DNA of 49,442 nucleotides from Rhizorhapis sp. SPR117. GTDB taxonomy: Bacteria > Pseudomonadota > Alphaproteobacteria > Sphingomonadales > Sphingomonadaceae. The notes under the pieces were generated by a model. That model was not told the DNA's origin and did not search any database. It saw only the letters and a list, made by a program, of their open reading frames with translations. Positions 8,000 through 17,611 of the stretch are shown here, in pieces. The stretch is taken from NCBI RefSeq assembly GCF_021742065.1, contig NZ_JAKKIE010000031.1, positions 1-49,442 of the forward strand, in the 5' to 3' direction. The translations under genes and the position numbers were made by a program. Positions within the stretch are counted from its first letter, which is position 1. Each line of letters starts with the position of its first letter.

Positions 8000-8172
8000 G
8001 AATGCCTATGCCGTAGCGCTCGCGGTGAGGGACGGCGATGATAGACGACGAACGGCAGTGTAAGGCTGTTCTAGCGTAGCAAAAATGGCGATATGTATTC
8101 GTTATGTTTATCCGGTGCGGGGCACCATTTCCTTCCAGATGTGACCTGATTTACCGCAGAGTAGCTCCGGGC
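8000..8172. other. Intergenic boundary between accessory region and core
   Basis: No gene is supported. Base composition falls from clearly GC-rich on the left to mixed, with A/T runs such as gcaaaaatggcgatatgtattc near 8080-8102 broken by no obvious repeat. No attachment site or tRNA is visible. This is roughly where the metal-resistance block ends and conserved genes begin. Confidence 0.4.
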
Positions 8173-8382
8173 TCAGTCGTCCAGGGTGAAACCCAGTTTC
8201 AGGTGCACCTGGTAATGGGCGATCTTGCCGTCGACTATATGGCCGCGCGTTTCAGTGACTTCGAACCAGCCAATATTATGCACCGTTTGCGCCGTTCGGC
8301 TGATCGCGCATTCGATGGCATCTTCGATGCTCGTCGGGCTGCTTCCCACGACGTCAATGACCTTGTACACGGCGTTCGTCAT
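8173..8382 (-). CDS. Dodecin family flavin-binding protein
   Basis: A 69-residue dodecin. These form hollow dodecamers that bind flavin (or CoA) in the cytoplasm and buffer free flavin. Family features are VYKVIDVVGSSPTSIEDAI near the start, the flavin-stacking Trp in GWFEVTETRGH, and HYQVHLKLGFTL at the end. A strong GGAGGAAGG ribosome site 7 bp before the ATG at 8382 decides the start; the frame is open for 34 more codons upstream but without support. It is a lone gene. Confidence 0.9.
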   Translation of the reverse strand: MTNAVYKVIDVVGSSPTSIEDAIECAISRTAQTVHNIGWFEVTETRGHIVDGKIAHYQVHLKLGFTLDD

Positions 8383-8573
8383 GTCGCACCTTCCTCCATT
8401 GTTGTTCAGTATGGGATCCAACGTCTGAACGCTGCGACCGTTGCATTCAAAGAATGGAAATCTGGGGGATCGTCGTTCCCGCACTATGATTCCCGCACCA
8501 GCATAGTAGAATGGGAGAACCTTCTCCGGGGGCAGTTTGCCGGTGAAATTTCTGGCTGAGGAGACATCAGCCC

Positions 8574-9197
8574 ATGACCATAATCGTCCATCATCTCGAA
8601 AACAGCCGTTCCCAGCGGATCTTATGGCTGCTCGAAGAACTGGAAATGCCCTATGAGGTGAAGCGATACGAACGCGATCCGACCATGCGGGCTCCGCCAG
8701 GATTGCGTGATGTGCATCCGTTGGGCAGATCTCCGGTTATTGAGGATGGCAAGCTGGTACTGGCCGAAACCGGGGCCATTGTGGAATATCTCTTGGAAAA
8801 GGGCGATGGTCGCCTTGGTCCTCCGCCGCATCGGAACAATGTACTGCGTTATCGCCAGTTCATTCATTATGCCGAAGGGTCCATGATGCCGCCGCTTCTG
8901 GCGATGCTTGTGGTGGGGCGACTTGGCGTATTGGGGAAGCCAGCAAGAAAGCCGCTAAAGGTGATGCTGGACGAACATCTCGACTGGCTCGAATCCGAAC
9001 TGGCCGAGCATTCGTTTTTTGCTGGCGACAGCTTTACCGCTGCCGACATCATGATGAGCTTTCCGTTGGAGGTGTGTCGCGCTCGAGCAGGTCTTGATGC
9101 TTCCCGGCCAAAACTGATGGCATGGTTGCGGCGTATGCATGCGCGTCCTGCTTACAAGGCGGCGTTAAAGGCCGGAGGACCATATGCCTATGCCTGA
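8574..9197 (+). CDS. Glutathione S-transferase
   Basis: A 207-residue cytosolic GST. The N-terminal thioredoxin-like domain has SRSQRILWLLEELEMPYEV with the putative catalytic Ser, HPLGRSPVIEDG (cis-Pro loop) and the glutathione-binding LAETGAIVEYLLE. The C-terminal helical domain contains FFAGDSFTAADIMMSFPLE, the usual folding motif. The substrate cannot be deduced. It precedes alaS in the same direction with an 81-bp gap, so co-transcription is possible but not shown. Confidence 0.9.
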   Translation: MTIIVHHLENSRSQRILWLLEELEMPYEVKRYERDPTMRAPPGLRDVHPLGRSPVIEDGKLVLAETGAIVEYLLEKGDGRLGPPPHRNNVLRYRQFIHYAEGSMMPPLLAMLVVGRLGVLGKPARKPLKVMLDEHLDWLESELAEHSFFAGDSFTAADIMMSFPLEVCRARAGLDASRPKLMAWLRRMHARPAYKAALKAGGPYAYA

Positions 9198-9278
9198 AAA
9201 ATGCCTAATCGACTCCTTGCTTGTTTGCGGTGGACCGTAATGCTTGTGCGACGGGTTTCTCTCGCCTAAATCGCCTCC

Positions 9279-11930
9279 ATGACATCGACAAACGACATCC
9301 GCCGCTCCTTTCTCGACTATTTCGCGTCGCAAGGACATACAACCGTTCCATCAGCGCCACTGGTTCCGCATAACGATCCGACGCTGATGTTCGTGAACGC
9401 TGGCATGGTGCCGTTCAAGAATGTTTTCACCGGCCTTGAAAAACGCGGCTATGTGACCGCCACCTCGTCGCAGAAATGCGTGCGTGCAGGCGGCAAGCAC
9501 AATGATCTCGACAATGTCGGCTACACTGCACGCCATCATACGTTTTTCGAAATGCTCGGCAATTTCAGCTTTGGCGATTATTTCAAGGAACAGGCGATCC
9601 ATCACGCCTGGACGTTGATCACAAAGGAATGGGGAGTCTCCCCTGACCGCCTGACCGTCACCGTCTATCATGACGACGATGAAGCCTTCGGCCATTGGAA
9701 GAAAATAGCAGGCCTGCCTGACGAGCGGATCATCCGCATCGCCACGTCGGATAATTTCTGGTCGATGGGGGATACCGGCCCATGCGGCCCCTGTTCGGAA
9801 ATCTTTTACGACCATGGCGACCATATATGGGGAGGCCCTCCGGGTTCGCCGGAGGAAGACGGTGACCGCTTCGTCGAGATCTGGAATCTGGTTTTCATGC
9901 AATATGACCAGCAACCGGGCGGTGAACGGCTGGCATTGCCAAAGCCAAGCATCGATACCGGCATGGGTCTGGAACGCATCGCGGCAGTGCTGCAGGGCGT
10001 GCACGACAATTACGATACCGACACATTCAAGGCGCTGATCGAGGAATCGGGCGAGTTGACGAAGACCGCCATCACTGGCGACAATCAGGCCAGCCACCGC
10101 GTCATCGCGGATCATCTGCGTTCCTCGGGTTTTCTTATTGCCGATGGCGTGCTGCCCGCCAATGAAGGGCGCGGCTATGTTCTGCGAAGGATCATGCGGA
10201 GGGCGATGCGTCATGCGCATCTTCTGGGCGCAGCCGAGCCACTGATGCATCGGCTTGTCGGCGGTCTGGTTGCGGAAATGGGGGGCGCCTATCCGGAACT
10301 GATCCGGGCGCAGCCGCTTATCCAGGAAACCCTGCTGCGTGAGGAAACCCGTTTTCGCCAAACGCTGGAAAAGGGATTGCGCCTGTTGGACGAAGCAACG
10401 GCGTGCATGAAGGAAGGCGATACATTGCCGGGCGATACGGCGTTCAAATTATACGATACGTTCGGCTTTCCCTATGACTTGACCGAAGACGCTTTGCGCG
10501 CTGGCGGGCTGAGCGTCGATCGTGCCGGTTTCGACGCTGCCATGGCGCAACAAAAGGCCGCTGCCCGGGCGGCATGGAAGGGATCTGGCGACAAGGCGTC
10601 GGATGAAATCTGGTTCGACATTGCCGAAAATGCGGGCAGCACGGAATTCACCGGCTACACTTCCACGCAAGGAGAAGGGCAAGTCGTGGCGCTTGTCTGC
10701 GATGGTAAAAGCGTGGATCGCGCGGCGGCAGGCGACAATGTCACCATCATTACCAATCAGACCCCTTTCTATGGTGAAAGCGGCGGGCAGATGGGCGATG
10801 CCGGTACCATATCGTCTCCGGAAGGTCTTGCAGGGCTGGTGATCGACACGGCCAAGCCGCTCGGTCGTCTGCATGCGCATCAAGCAGAAATAGGTTCAGG
10901 CACCGTCGCTGTGGGTGACACTATTCATCTAAGCGTCGATGTGGAGCGCCGCAATCGTATCCGCGCCAATCACAGCGCTACGCATTTGCTCCATGCGGCC
11001 TTGCGCGAGCGGCTTGGCGGCCATGTCACGCAAAAGGGCAGCCTGGTCGCGGCTGACCGTTTGCGCTTTGATTTCTCCCAACCAGACGCCCTGACGCCTG
11101 AACAGATCGCGAAGGTAGAGGCAGACGTGAACGCCCAGATTCGCGGTAATGATGCCGTCACTACCCGCCTGATGACGCCTGATGACGCCATAGAGGCGGG
11201 CGCAATGGCACTGTTCGGGGAAAAATATGGCGACGAGGTGCGTGTTCTGTCGATGGGGCAGGCCACGGACAAGCATTATTCGGTCGAGCTATGTGGAGGC
11301 ACTCATGTCTCTGCGCTAGGCGATATCGGCCTGTTCAAAATTGTCAGTGAATCCGCAGTGTCGAGCGGTATTCGCCGGATCGAGGCGTTGACAGGTGAAG
11401 CCGCGCGCCTGTGGCTTTCCGATCGTGAGGACAAGCTGAAAGCCGCCGCCGCCGTACTTAAAACCGCACCCGACGATGTCCCGGCGCGCATTGCCGCGCT
11501 GGTTGAGGAACGGCGCAAGCTGGAGCGTGAGTTAGCCGATGCGAAAAAGGCGTTAGCACTTGGCGGTGGCGCCAAGGGCGGACCGGATGCATCGGGACCG
11601 GAACAAATCGGCAATGTCGGCTTTCTGGGTCAGGTAATCGAGGGTCTGGACCCGAAGGAACTCCGCGGGCTTGTCGATGAGAACAAGAAAAAGCTTGGAT
11701 CTGGCGTCAGTGCGTTAGTCGCTGTTGTTGATGGCCGCGCTTCCATTGCGGTTGGCGTTACCGATGACCTGATTGCCCGTCATAGCGCGGTCGAGCTGGT
11801 TCGTGCCGGAGTCGAAGCCCTGGGCGGCAAGGGCGGCGGTGGACGTCCTGACATGGCGCAGGGCGGCGGCCCGGATGGCGGGAAAGCGGCGGCCGCTATT
11901 GAGGCTGTAAAGGCGGCATTGGTCAAATAG
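9279..11930 (+). CDS. alaS: Alanyl-tRNA synthetase
   Basis: An 883-residue full-length class II synthetase that charges tRNA-Ala. The catalytic domain starts [13 protein letters not shown] and has the family marks [31 protein letters not shown] and [14 protein letters not shown] region ([17 protein letters not shown]). The editing domain carries the zinc ligands NHSATHLLH and the later [16 protein letters not shown] coiled-coil (residues 735-770) and the DHHA1 domain with a Gly-rich [16 protein letters not shown] end complete it. It converges with the next gene, leaving a 9-bp gap. Confidence 0.98.
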   Translation: MTSTNDIRRSFLDYFASQGHTTVPSAPLVPHNDPTLMFVNAGMVPFKNVFTGLEKRGYVTATSSQKCVRAGGKHNDLDNVGYTARHHTFFEMLGNFSFGDYFKEQAIHHAWTLITKEWGVSPDRLTVTVYHDDDEAFGHWKKIAGLPDERIIRIATSDNFWSMGDTGPCGPCSEIFYDHGDHIWGGPPGSPEEDGDRFVEIWNLVFMQYDQQPGGERLALPKPSIDTGMGLERIAAVLQGVHDNYDTDTFKALIEESGELTKTAITGDNQASHRVIADHLRSSGFLIADGVLPANEGRGYVLRRIMRRAMRHAHLLGAAEPLMHRLVGGLVAEMGGAYPELIRAQPLIQETLLREETRFRQTLEKGLRLLDEATACMKEGDTLPGDTAFKLYDTFGFPYDLTEDALRAGGLSVDRAGFDAAMAQQKAAARAAWKGSGDKASDEIWFDIAENAGSTEFTGYTSTQGEGQVVALVCDGKSVDRAAAGDNVTIITNQTPFYGESGGQMGDAGTISSPEGLAGLVIDTAKPLGRLHAHQAEIGSGTVAVGDTIHLSVDVERRNRIRANHSATHLLHAALRERLGGHVTQKGSLVAADRLRFDFSQPDALTPEQIAKVEADVNAQIRGNDAVTTRLMTPDDAIEAGAMALFGEKYGDEVRVLSMGQATDKHYSVELCGGTHVSALGDIGLFKIVSESAVSSGIRRIEALTGEAARLWLSDREDKLKAAAAVLKTAPDDVPARIAALVEERRKLERELADAKKALALGGGAKGGPDASGPEQIGNVGFLGQVIEGLDPKELRGLVDENKKKLGSGVSALVAVVDGRASIAVGVTDDLIARHSAVELVRAGVEALGGKGGGGRPDMAQGGGPDGGKAAAAIEAVKAALVK

Positions 11931-11939
11931 CGGGCAGGA

Positions 11940-12788
11940 TCAAAACTGTTTGGCCATCCGCCGCAATGCCAGAAAATCAAACCACGCCAATTGTGGCGAT
12001 CGCCTTGCACGAAATCCCGGCAGATAGTCGGGATAAAGGTCCGCCATCCGTTTCGGCAAGCCTTCAGGGCCTGTGTTCCGCATGATGTCGGATATGATCC
12101 GGTTCTGGAAATGACGGACGCTGTAATTGATCATCCGACGATATTGCACATGCAATGTGCGTGGGGTGAGCAGATTGACAGGCTCGCAATAGAAACCGGC
12201 ATCTTCACACGGCACAACGCGTTCCTTGTCCCAATTCGCCTCACTTCGCAGATCGGTTGCGGCCAGTGCAGCAATCAAACCGTCATCGCCGATGAGGTCT
12301 TCAGGAAGACGAATATTGCGCACCCGCATCCGACTCAGGAAATCGCCTCTCAGGGCATAGAGGTCACCAAAGAGACCGCGATCCTGTTTCAATTCCGCCT
12401 GATAAGCCAGATGATTACGCCCATTGAGAGGCATGCCGCTGGCGGCGTTGGCATAGGGGTTTATCGCAAGCGTATTGGCCAATGCGTTCAGGGATCCGGG
12501 CTTTATGGTGGCATCGCCGTCCATGAAGATGATGACGTCATGACGTCCCTGGTCGATGTCGAAGACAAAATGGTTCCAGGTTCGTGCCTTGCCTCCCGGA
12601 TGCAGGTCATGAACGTGTACGTTGGGGCGCGTGCGGGCGTTTGACCGTGCCAGTTCGGCGGTGCGATCATGCGAACCGTTGACCAGGACGTGAAAATCGA
12701 TGTCGGTCCGGTCCAGAGGCAGGCTGAGAAGACATGCTTCGATCCGTCGTTCTTCTTCATATGCGAAAATGGCGACGCAAAGGCTCAT
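11940..12788 (-). CDS. Family 2 glycosyltransferase
   Basis: A 282-residue GT-A fold enzyme. The nucleotide-binding start is CVAIFAYEEERRIEACL, followed by VLVNGSHDRTAELA and the metal-binding DGDATIKPGSLNAL (D-x-D motif). There is no clear membrane segment, so it probably acts on the cytoplasmic face with a lipid or polysaccharide acceptor that cannot be named. It lies 9 bp downstream of the dehydrogenase and is likely co-transcribed with it. Confidence 0.8.
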   Translation of the reverse strand: MSLCVAIFAYEEERRIEACLLSLPLDRTDIDFHVLVNGSHDRTAELARSNARTRPNVHVHDLHPGGKARTWNHFVFDIDQGRHDVIIFMDGDATIKPGSLNALANTLAINPYANAASGMPLNGRNHLAYQAELKQDRGLFGDLYALRGDFLSRMRVRNIRLPEDLIGDDGLIAALAATDLRSEANWDKERVVPCEDAGFYCEPVNLLTPRTLHVQYRRMINYSVRHFQNRIISDIMRNTGPEGLPKRMADLYPDYLPGFRARRSPQLAWFDFLALRRMAKQF

Positions 12789-12797
12789 GCCGAACCG

Positions 12798-13796
12798 TCA
12801 GATCCAGCCTTCCAGAACCTGATCAGGCGGGCGATGGCCATCGGCCCAGACGCGAATATTGGCGATGACTTTATCCCCCGTAGCCGCGCGGCCTTCAAAC
12901 GTGGCGGAACCCATATGGGGGAGCAGTACCACGTTGCTGAGGGCCAGCAGGCGTGGATCGACTTCAGGTTCATGGGTATAGACGTCCAGTCCCGCACCCG
13001 CGATTCGCTCTTGCTCAAGTGCCTCGATCAGAACGCCTTCCTCGATAATTTCACCGCGGGACGTATTGATCAGATAGGCTGTCGGTTTCAGGAGGGCGAT
13101 CCGTTCTGCGTTCATCAACTCGTGGGTTTCATTACTATGCGGGCAATGAATGGATATGATGTCTGACGCCTGTAGCATCGTATCGAGTTCAGGGACAAAA
13201 GTGGCGTCAAGCGTTTCTTCCACGGTGGAAGGCAGGCGGCGGCGGTTGTGGTAGAGGATGGACAGGCCAAATGCGCGTGCACGTTGCGCCACGGCCTGAC
13301 CGATACGGCCCATGCCAATGATGCCCAGCATTTTTCCGCCAATGCGGTGGCCCAACATGCCGGAGGGACTCCAGCCCGGCCATTTGCCACTGCGGACCAG
13401 TTTTTCTCCTTCGGCCAACCGCCTGGGCACGGACAGGATCAGCGCCATCGTCATGTCCGCTGTATCTTCGGTCAGCACACCGGGCGTGTTGGTGACGAGA
13501 ATGTCCTTCGCTCGCGCGCCTTTCAGGTCGATATGATCCACGCCATTGCCAAAATTGGCAATAAGCTGCAGCCGGTCGCCGGCCTGCTCAATCAGGTCTG
13601 CATCCAGGTGATCCGTGACGGTTGGCACCAGCACGTCGCAATTGCGCATCGCATCAAGCAACGCCGTCCGGCTCATGGGTTTGTCAGCTTCATTCAGCAC
13701 GACATCAAAGAGTTCGCGCAGCCGATCCTCGGTAACCGACGGGAGCCGCCGCGTGACAATGACCTTAGGATGAGCAGGGCGCGGTCGTTTCGGCAT
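12798..13796 (-). CDS. D-2-hydroxyacid dehydrogenase (glyoxylate reductase type)
   Basis: A 332-residue NAD(P)-dependent oxidoreductase. The Rossmann motif is GKMLGIIGMGRIGQAVAQRA. The catalytic Arg lies in LINTSRGEIIEE, Glu in GLDVYTHEPEVD and His in VVLLPHMGSAT, giving the Arg-Glu-His set. Similarity is closest to GyaR/glyoxylate or hydroxypyruvate reductases, but substrate choice within the family cannot be read from the sequence. It is first in a two-gene unit with the glycosyltransferase. Confidence 0.88.
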   Translation of the reverse strand: MPKRPRPAHPKVIVTRRLPSVTEDRLRELFDVVLNEADKPMSRTALLDAMRNCDVLVPTVTDHLDADLIEQAGDRLQLIANFGNGVDHIDLKGARAKDILVTNTPGVLTEDTADMTMALILSVPRRLAEGEKLVRSGKWPGWSPSGMLGHRIGGKMLGIIGMGRIGQAVAQRARAFGLSILYHNRRRLPSTVEETLDATFVPELDTMLQASDIISIHCPHSNETHELMNAERIALLKPTAYLINTSRGEIIEEGVLIEALEQERIAGAGLDVYTHEPEVDPRLLALSNVVLLPHMGSATFEGRAATGDKVIANIRVWADGHRPPDQVLEGWI

Positions 13797-13944
13797 GCTT
13801 TGGCGCTATCCGTTTGGAGCCTAGAAGGTCAAGCACCAATGACATGTCCGGTGATGAAGCGCGAATTGAATCAACGAGCAGCTTGAAGCCTGCCTGCCGA
13901 TTTGGCACAGCCAGAGGAAGATGTTCGACGGGAGGGGGAATGGC

Positions 13945-14421
13945 ATGACTTCATTGGGGCTGCGCAAGGCTTTGCTGACGATTTCGGCAATGGTTGTCCT
14001 TGTGCCCACGGCGGCCTCGGCGCAGGACAAAACGCCGCCCTACTGGGCCTCGCTGTCAAAGGATGAGGCCCGTATGCGTACTGGGCCAAGCACGGATTAT
14101 CCGGCCAACTGGATTTATCGCCGCCGGGATCTGCCGGTCAAGGTGATCGAACTCTATTCGCATTGGCGCAAGATCGAGGATCCCGATGGGGTACAGGGCT
14201 GGATGCATGTCCGGCTGCTCAGCGATCAGCCCACAGCAATCGTAAGGGATGGTGTTCAGGCGCTCCGTGAGGCTCCTCAGGGTGATGCCCGCATCCTTTT
14301 TCGTGCCGAATCAGGTGTCGTCGGACGGATTTCGGATTGTGACAAAGGCTGGTGCCTTATCGACGTGCATGGTCAGAAGGGTTTCATTCAAGCAGATCAT
14401 ATTTGGGGCGCTTCGCAATAG
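13945..14421 (+). CDS. Exported bacterial SH3-domain protein
   Basis: A 158-residue protein with a signal peptide ending TAASA before QDK, then two SH3-like repeats: EARMRTGPSTDYPANWIYRR with HWRKIEDPDGVQGWMH, and a second ending WCLIDVHGQKGFIQADHIWG. Such domains usually bind peptidoglycan in the periplasm. GGAGGGGG lies 9 bp before this ATG, so it is preferred to the ATG eight codons earlier. It is convergent with the patatin gene across a 9-bp gap. Confidence 0.85.
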   Translation: MTSLGLRKALLTISAMVVLVPTAASAQDKTPPYWASLSKDEARMRTGPSTDYPANWIYRRRDLPVKVIELYSHWRKIEDPDGVQGWMHVRLLSDQPTAIVRDGVQALREAPQGDARILFRAESGVVGRISDCDKGWCLIDVHGQKGFIQADHIWGASQ

Positions 14422-14430
14422 AACGCGGAC

Positions 14431-16764
14431 TCATCCAATCTCATTCCGCAAAGATGCAATCAGATCCGGCACCAACGTCAGCCGCTCAGCTTCTTCATCC
14501 AATATCGCATGAAACGCACGTCGTTTATATGCCGCGGCCGCACCAGCGGCGATATGTTTGCCGACTGGCAGGGTAGACAGGACGATATCGATCAGTCGGT
14601 CGGCGCCGTGCAGGCGGCCCCACAGATAATCATTTTCTCGATAGATTCTGCTAAAAAAGGCTCCAAAGCTATTAAATTCTATGCCTTTTAGTGTTGCTTC
14701 TGCTCCACCCGCGCGGATAGCGGTAGCGTCATCAGGGGCAATCCGGTCAACTTTCACAGGATCGTACTCGTCCAGTCCTTCGCCTTGAAGGAGGGGCAGA
14801 GTCGCTATGTCATAAAACGGGAAACCCAGATAGGCGAGCAGCATCACCCGTCTTTCTTCCTTGGGTAAAGCCCATAACGCGTCGGACAACAGCGTTTCGG
14901 CGCGGTCGTCCATGGCCTTCAGATTGCGCTGCCCGGCCAGCAGGTCGATTGCGGCATGCGGCGCGTCGATGAAATTGCACGCTGCCGCAATCATATCCTC
15001 GTCATAAAAATCGGAAGTTTCGCGTTCCAGATACGGTGTCAGGCCGTCATAAATGGCGTCATGGAAGCCACTGATCCCTTCGGCCGGCGCATTCCCTTCA
15101 ATTTCCAGCGTTTCGGCCAATCGGCGCGCTAAAAATCGCAGTCGGCGAATACGAAAACCTAAATCATGATTACGGAAAAAAGCAATCACCGGCTCTGACG
15201 CCCCAGCATTTGCCTTTTCCCCGATCCGGTCGAGTCCTTGCTCGCGCATGTCTTTCCAAATAGCGGTGCGATAGGCCTCCCGCTGTGACAGGCTTCCATC
15301 TCCGCCCAGGCGAAACAGAAGGCTGGATATATCCTCGACGATACCAGACAGTTTCAAATGGCCATATGCGGGATAGGCAAATCCGGCTTGGCGCGCCGCT
15401 CGTTCCTGCGCCTTTGCCCGCCATGTCGCAAGCCGCGCAGGGGTTGGCCGGTCCAGAAAAAATACATTGCCAAATAATGCATCGACCGTTTGCTCGATTT
15501 CAGGACGCAAGGCTTCGGTAATCCGGCGCATCCGGCGAATGCGTTTCGAGCGCTCTTCTATAGCCTCCAGACTGTCGCGAATTGGCTGTTCGCGGGGAAT
15601 ATCGGACAGCGCGCCAAAAATGGTACGGAAAAATCCCGGCAGAACCTGGTCGCTATCGGCATTATCGTCATTTCCGCGGCGGCGCATCCTGATGCTTCGG
15701 ATGCCGGGCTTGGGATCGATATAAACGAAACGTCTGTCCACCTCGCGCCGCGCCGGACGGTTGCGCAGTGCCGCAATGGCTTGCGCAAAGGGAGCGTTTG
15801 CCAGTACCGACCCATCAATCAACGCGGTATCCTCAGCCGCGCCGACGGCATATTGGCGGGGCAATATCCGTTTCAGAAATTGGTTGCGCTCCGGCCACAA
15901 GCGCTTTCGCTTTTTTAAAGCCCTGTCCAACTCCCGTACCGTGAAGGGAGGAAACGCACCCGGAAAACTGGCGGTGGCACGTGCGGCAAAAGCCAGTTCG
16001 GCAGCATTGCCCAATGTGCGGTCAATATCCCCCCTGACATGGAATCCGACCGTTAGCCGATGTTCAGTTTCAACGACTTCCGGGGGATTGTTAAGGCGCA
16101 GTCGTTCGGGATGCCCATCAAAATCAGTCACCGTGACAAACAGATCCAGCGGATGTCCTGCCGGCACGAGCGTCGGACCTGTTTCACTAGCTTCCATGGC
16201 GTCCAATGCGTCAAGCAGCAGGTGGGTGAACCCTTCGCCGCCAAAGGGAGGGGCGAACCAACGCGCGCGGATGAAGTTGGATAATTTATGCCGGACTTCT
16301 TCTCGTGTGCCCGGAGCGACGGTGCGCACCACCGTATCGTCCGGCCGCCGCGCCGCCATCCAGACCAGGGGAGCCGCCCAGAACTTGGTGAATTTGCTGA
16401 TCGGGCGCGCATCGGGATCGAGGAGCAGATCGACGTCAGCATTTTTAAGCCATAGCTCAGTCAGCGGATCGAGCGATTGCCCCGTTTCCAGCGCTTGAGC
16501 CAGAAATATGCCATTGATCCCGCCCGCGCTGGCTCCTGTAATGATGTCGGTCATCACCCTTAATTTCAGGTCTGCCTGCGCCTGAATATCTTCCAGAATT
16601 TCGCGGTAGACCTCAAGGCTGCCGCCAATCTTTGGCGCGCCATCATGAAAATCCCGGCTTGCGCGGGCAAGATGCCAGATTTCCTTGGTTATGCCGTGCA
16701 TATAGATGGCAAGGCTGATCCCGCCATAGCACACCAGCGCCAGCCTCAGTTCCTTCTCCCTCAT
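14431..16764 (-). CDS. Large patatin-related phospholipase
   Basis: A 777-residue protein with an N-terminal patatin domain. The oxyanion loop is LVCYGGISLAIYMHG; the nucleophile elbow is ITGASAGGINGIFLA (G-x-S-x-G with catalytic Ser) and the dyad Asp is in LIDGSVLANAPFAQA. The long C-terminal part (residues 400-770) is helical and of unknown function. The length and opening match the patatin-related family modelled as TIGR03607. A TTG seven codons earlier could also start it. It is 48 bp downstream of the EEP gene and probably co-transcribed. Predicted role: lipid acyl hydrolysis. Confidence 0.8.
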   Translation of the reverse strand: MREKELRLALVCYGGISLAIYMHGITKEIWHLARASRDFHDGAPKIGGSLEVYREILEDIQAQADLKLRVMTDIITGASAGGINGIFLAQALETGQSLDPLTELWLKNADVDLLLDPDARPISKFTKFWAAPLVWMAARRPDDTVVRTVAPGTREEVRHKLSNFIRARWFAPPFGGEGFTHLLLDALDAMEASETGPTLVPAGHPLDLFVTVTDFDGHPERLRLNNPPEVVETEHRLTVGFHVRGDIDRTLGNAAELAFAARATASFPGAFPPFTVRELDRALKKRKRLWPERNQFLKRILPRQYAVGAAEDTALIDGSVLANAPFAQAIAALRNRPARREVDRRFVYIDPKPGIRSIRMRRRGNDDNADSDQVLPGFFRTIFGALSDIPREQPIRDSLEAIEERSKRIRRMRRITEALRPEIEQTVDALFGNVFFLDRPTPARLATWRAKAQERAARQAGFAYPAYGHLKLSGIVEDISSLLFRLGGDGSLSQREAYRTAIWKDMREQGLDRIGEKANAGASEPVIAFFRNHDLGFRIRRLRFLARRLAETLEIEGNAPAEGISGFHDAIYDGLTPYLERETSDFYDEDMIAAACNFIDAPHAAIDLLAGQRNLKAMDDRAETLLSDALWALPKEERRVMLLAYLGFPFYDIATLPLLQGEGLDEYDPVKVDRIAPDDATAIRAGGAEATLKGIEFNSFGAFFSRIYRENDYLWGRLHGADRLIDIVLSTLPVGKHIAAGAAAAYKRRAFHAILDEEAERLTLVPDLIASLRNEIG

Positions 16765-16812
16765 ATATGAAGAGATGGCAGGCAACAGGGATGTTGTCGA
16801 GTAAAAGGGCTG

Positions 16813-17508
16813 TCAGACCAGCTCCAATTCTGCCCAGATGGGTAGATGGTCAGATGCCTTGCGCGCTGACGGGCTGTCATGAACGCCGCAGTTTGTTACG
16901 GCAAGTTGGCCGCAATGCATGATCCGGTCAAGTTGCGCCACTGGCCGGCGCGCATGAAAGCTTTTCCCGCAATGGGCGAAATTGAAATGATGCCGAAAGT
17001 CGCGCAGGCATCCGCTCTGGGCGCTCCATTCATTCAGATCGCCCATCAAAACGGTTGGGGATGCATCGTCATGTCCCGTGGCTCGCGCGATAACCGCCGC
17101 CGCCTGCCTGCGTCGCCACAACCCCGAAAGATCCAGATGCATCCCGAATATGCGCAACGACTGGTCGTCAATTGCAACCTCCGCCATCACCGCACCGCGC
17201 GGTTCCAGATAGGGGATATGAAGTATGTCATGCTCGATGATCCTGACTGATTTGCGCACCAATATGGCATTGCCGTGCCACCCCATACTATCGGTCTGGA
17301 TATCCAGCGGCACCGCCTTGTAATCACTATGTAATTCCAAAAGGTGGGGAGGGATAGCGGATATGCGGGGACCAAAGCGCCGGTCGGCTTCCTGCAAGGC
17401 GATAACATCCGCGTCCATTTGGTGTAGCACATCCAATATGCGTTCCGGATTCCGTCGGCGATCGGTGCCGATGGCCCGGTGCATATTATAGCTGGCAACC
17501 TTGATCAT
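16813..17508 (-). CDS. Endonuclease/exonuclease/phosphatase (EEP) family hydrolase
   Basis: A 231-residue metal-dependent phosphoesterase. Catalytic motifs in order: SYNMHR (Asn), ALQEADRR (metal-binding Glu), GMHLDLSG (His), LMGDLNEW (Asp-x-Asn) and KASDHLPIWAEL (Ser-Asp-His). No signal peptide. Members cleave DNA, inositol phosphates or phospholipid head groups, so its pairing with the patatin gene hints at phospholipid turnover rather than DNA repair; that is inference. An AGGA site precedes the ATG. Confidence 0.85.
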   Translation of the reverse strand: MIKVASYNMHRAIGTDRRRNPERILDVLHQMDADVIALQEADRRFGPRISAIPPHLLELHSDYKAVPLDIQTDSMGWHGNAILVRKSVRIIEHDILHIPYLEPRGAVMAEVAIDDQSLRIFGMHLDLSGLWRRRQAAAVIARATGHDDASPTVLMGDLNEWSAQSGCLRDFRHHFNFAHCGKSFHARRPVAQLDRIMHCGQLAVTNCGVHDSPSARKASDHLPIWAELELV

Positions 17509-17611
17509 GCCCTTTATTTCCTGCTCTTCATCGATTGGCGCAAGGATTTAACACCGGAACCGCCAATATTTTCCCCCTAGCGTTCCCTCTATGTTCTGAT
17601 ACATCCGAATC

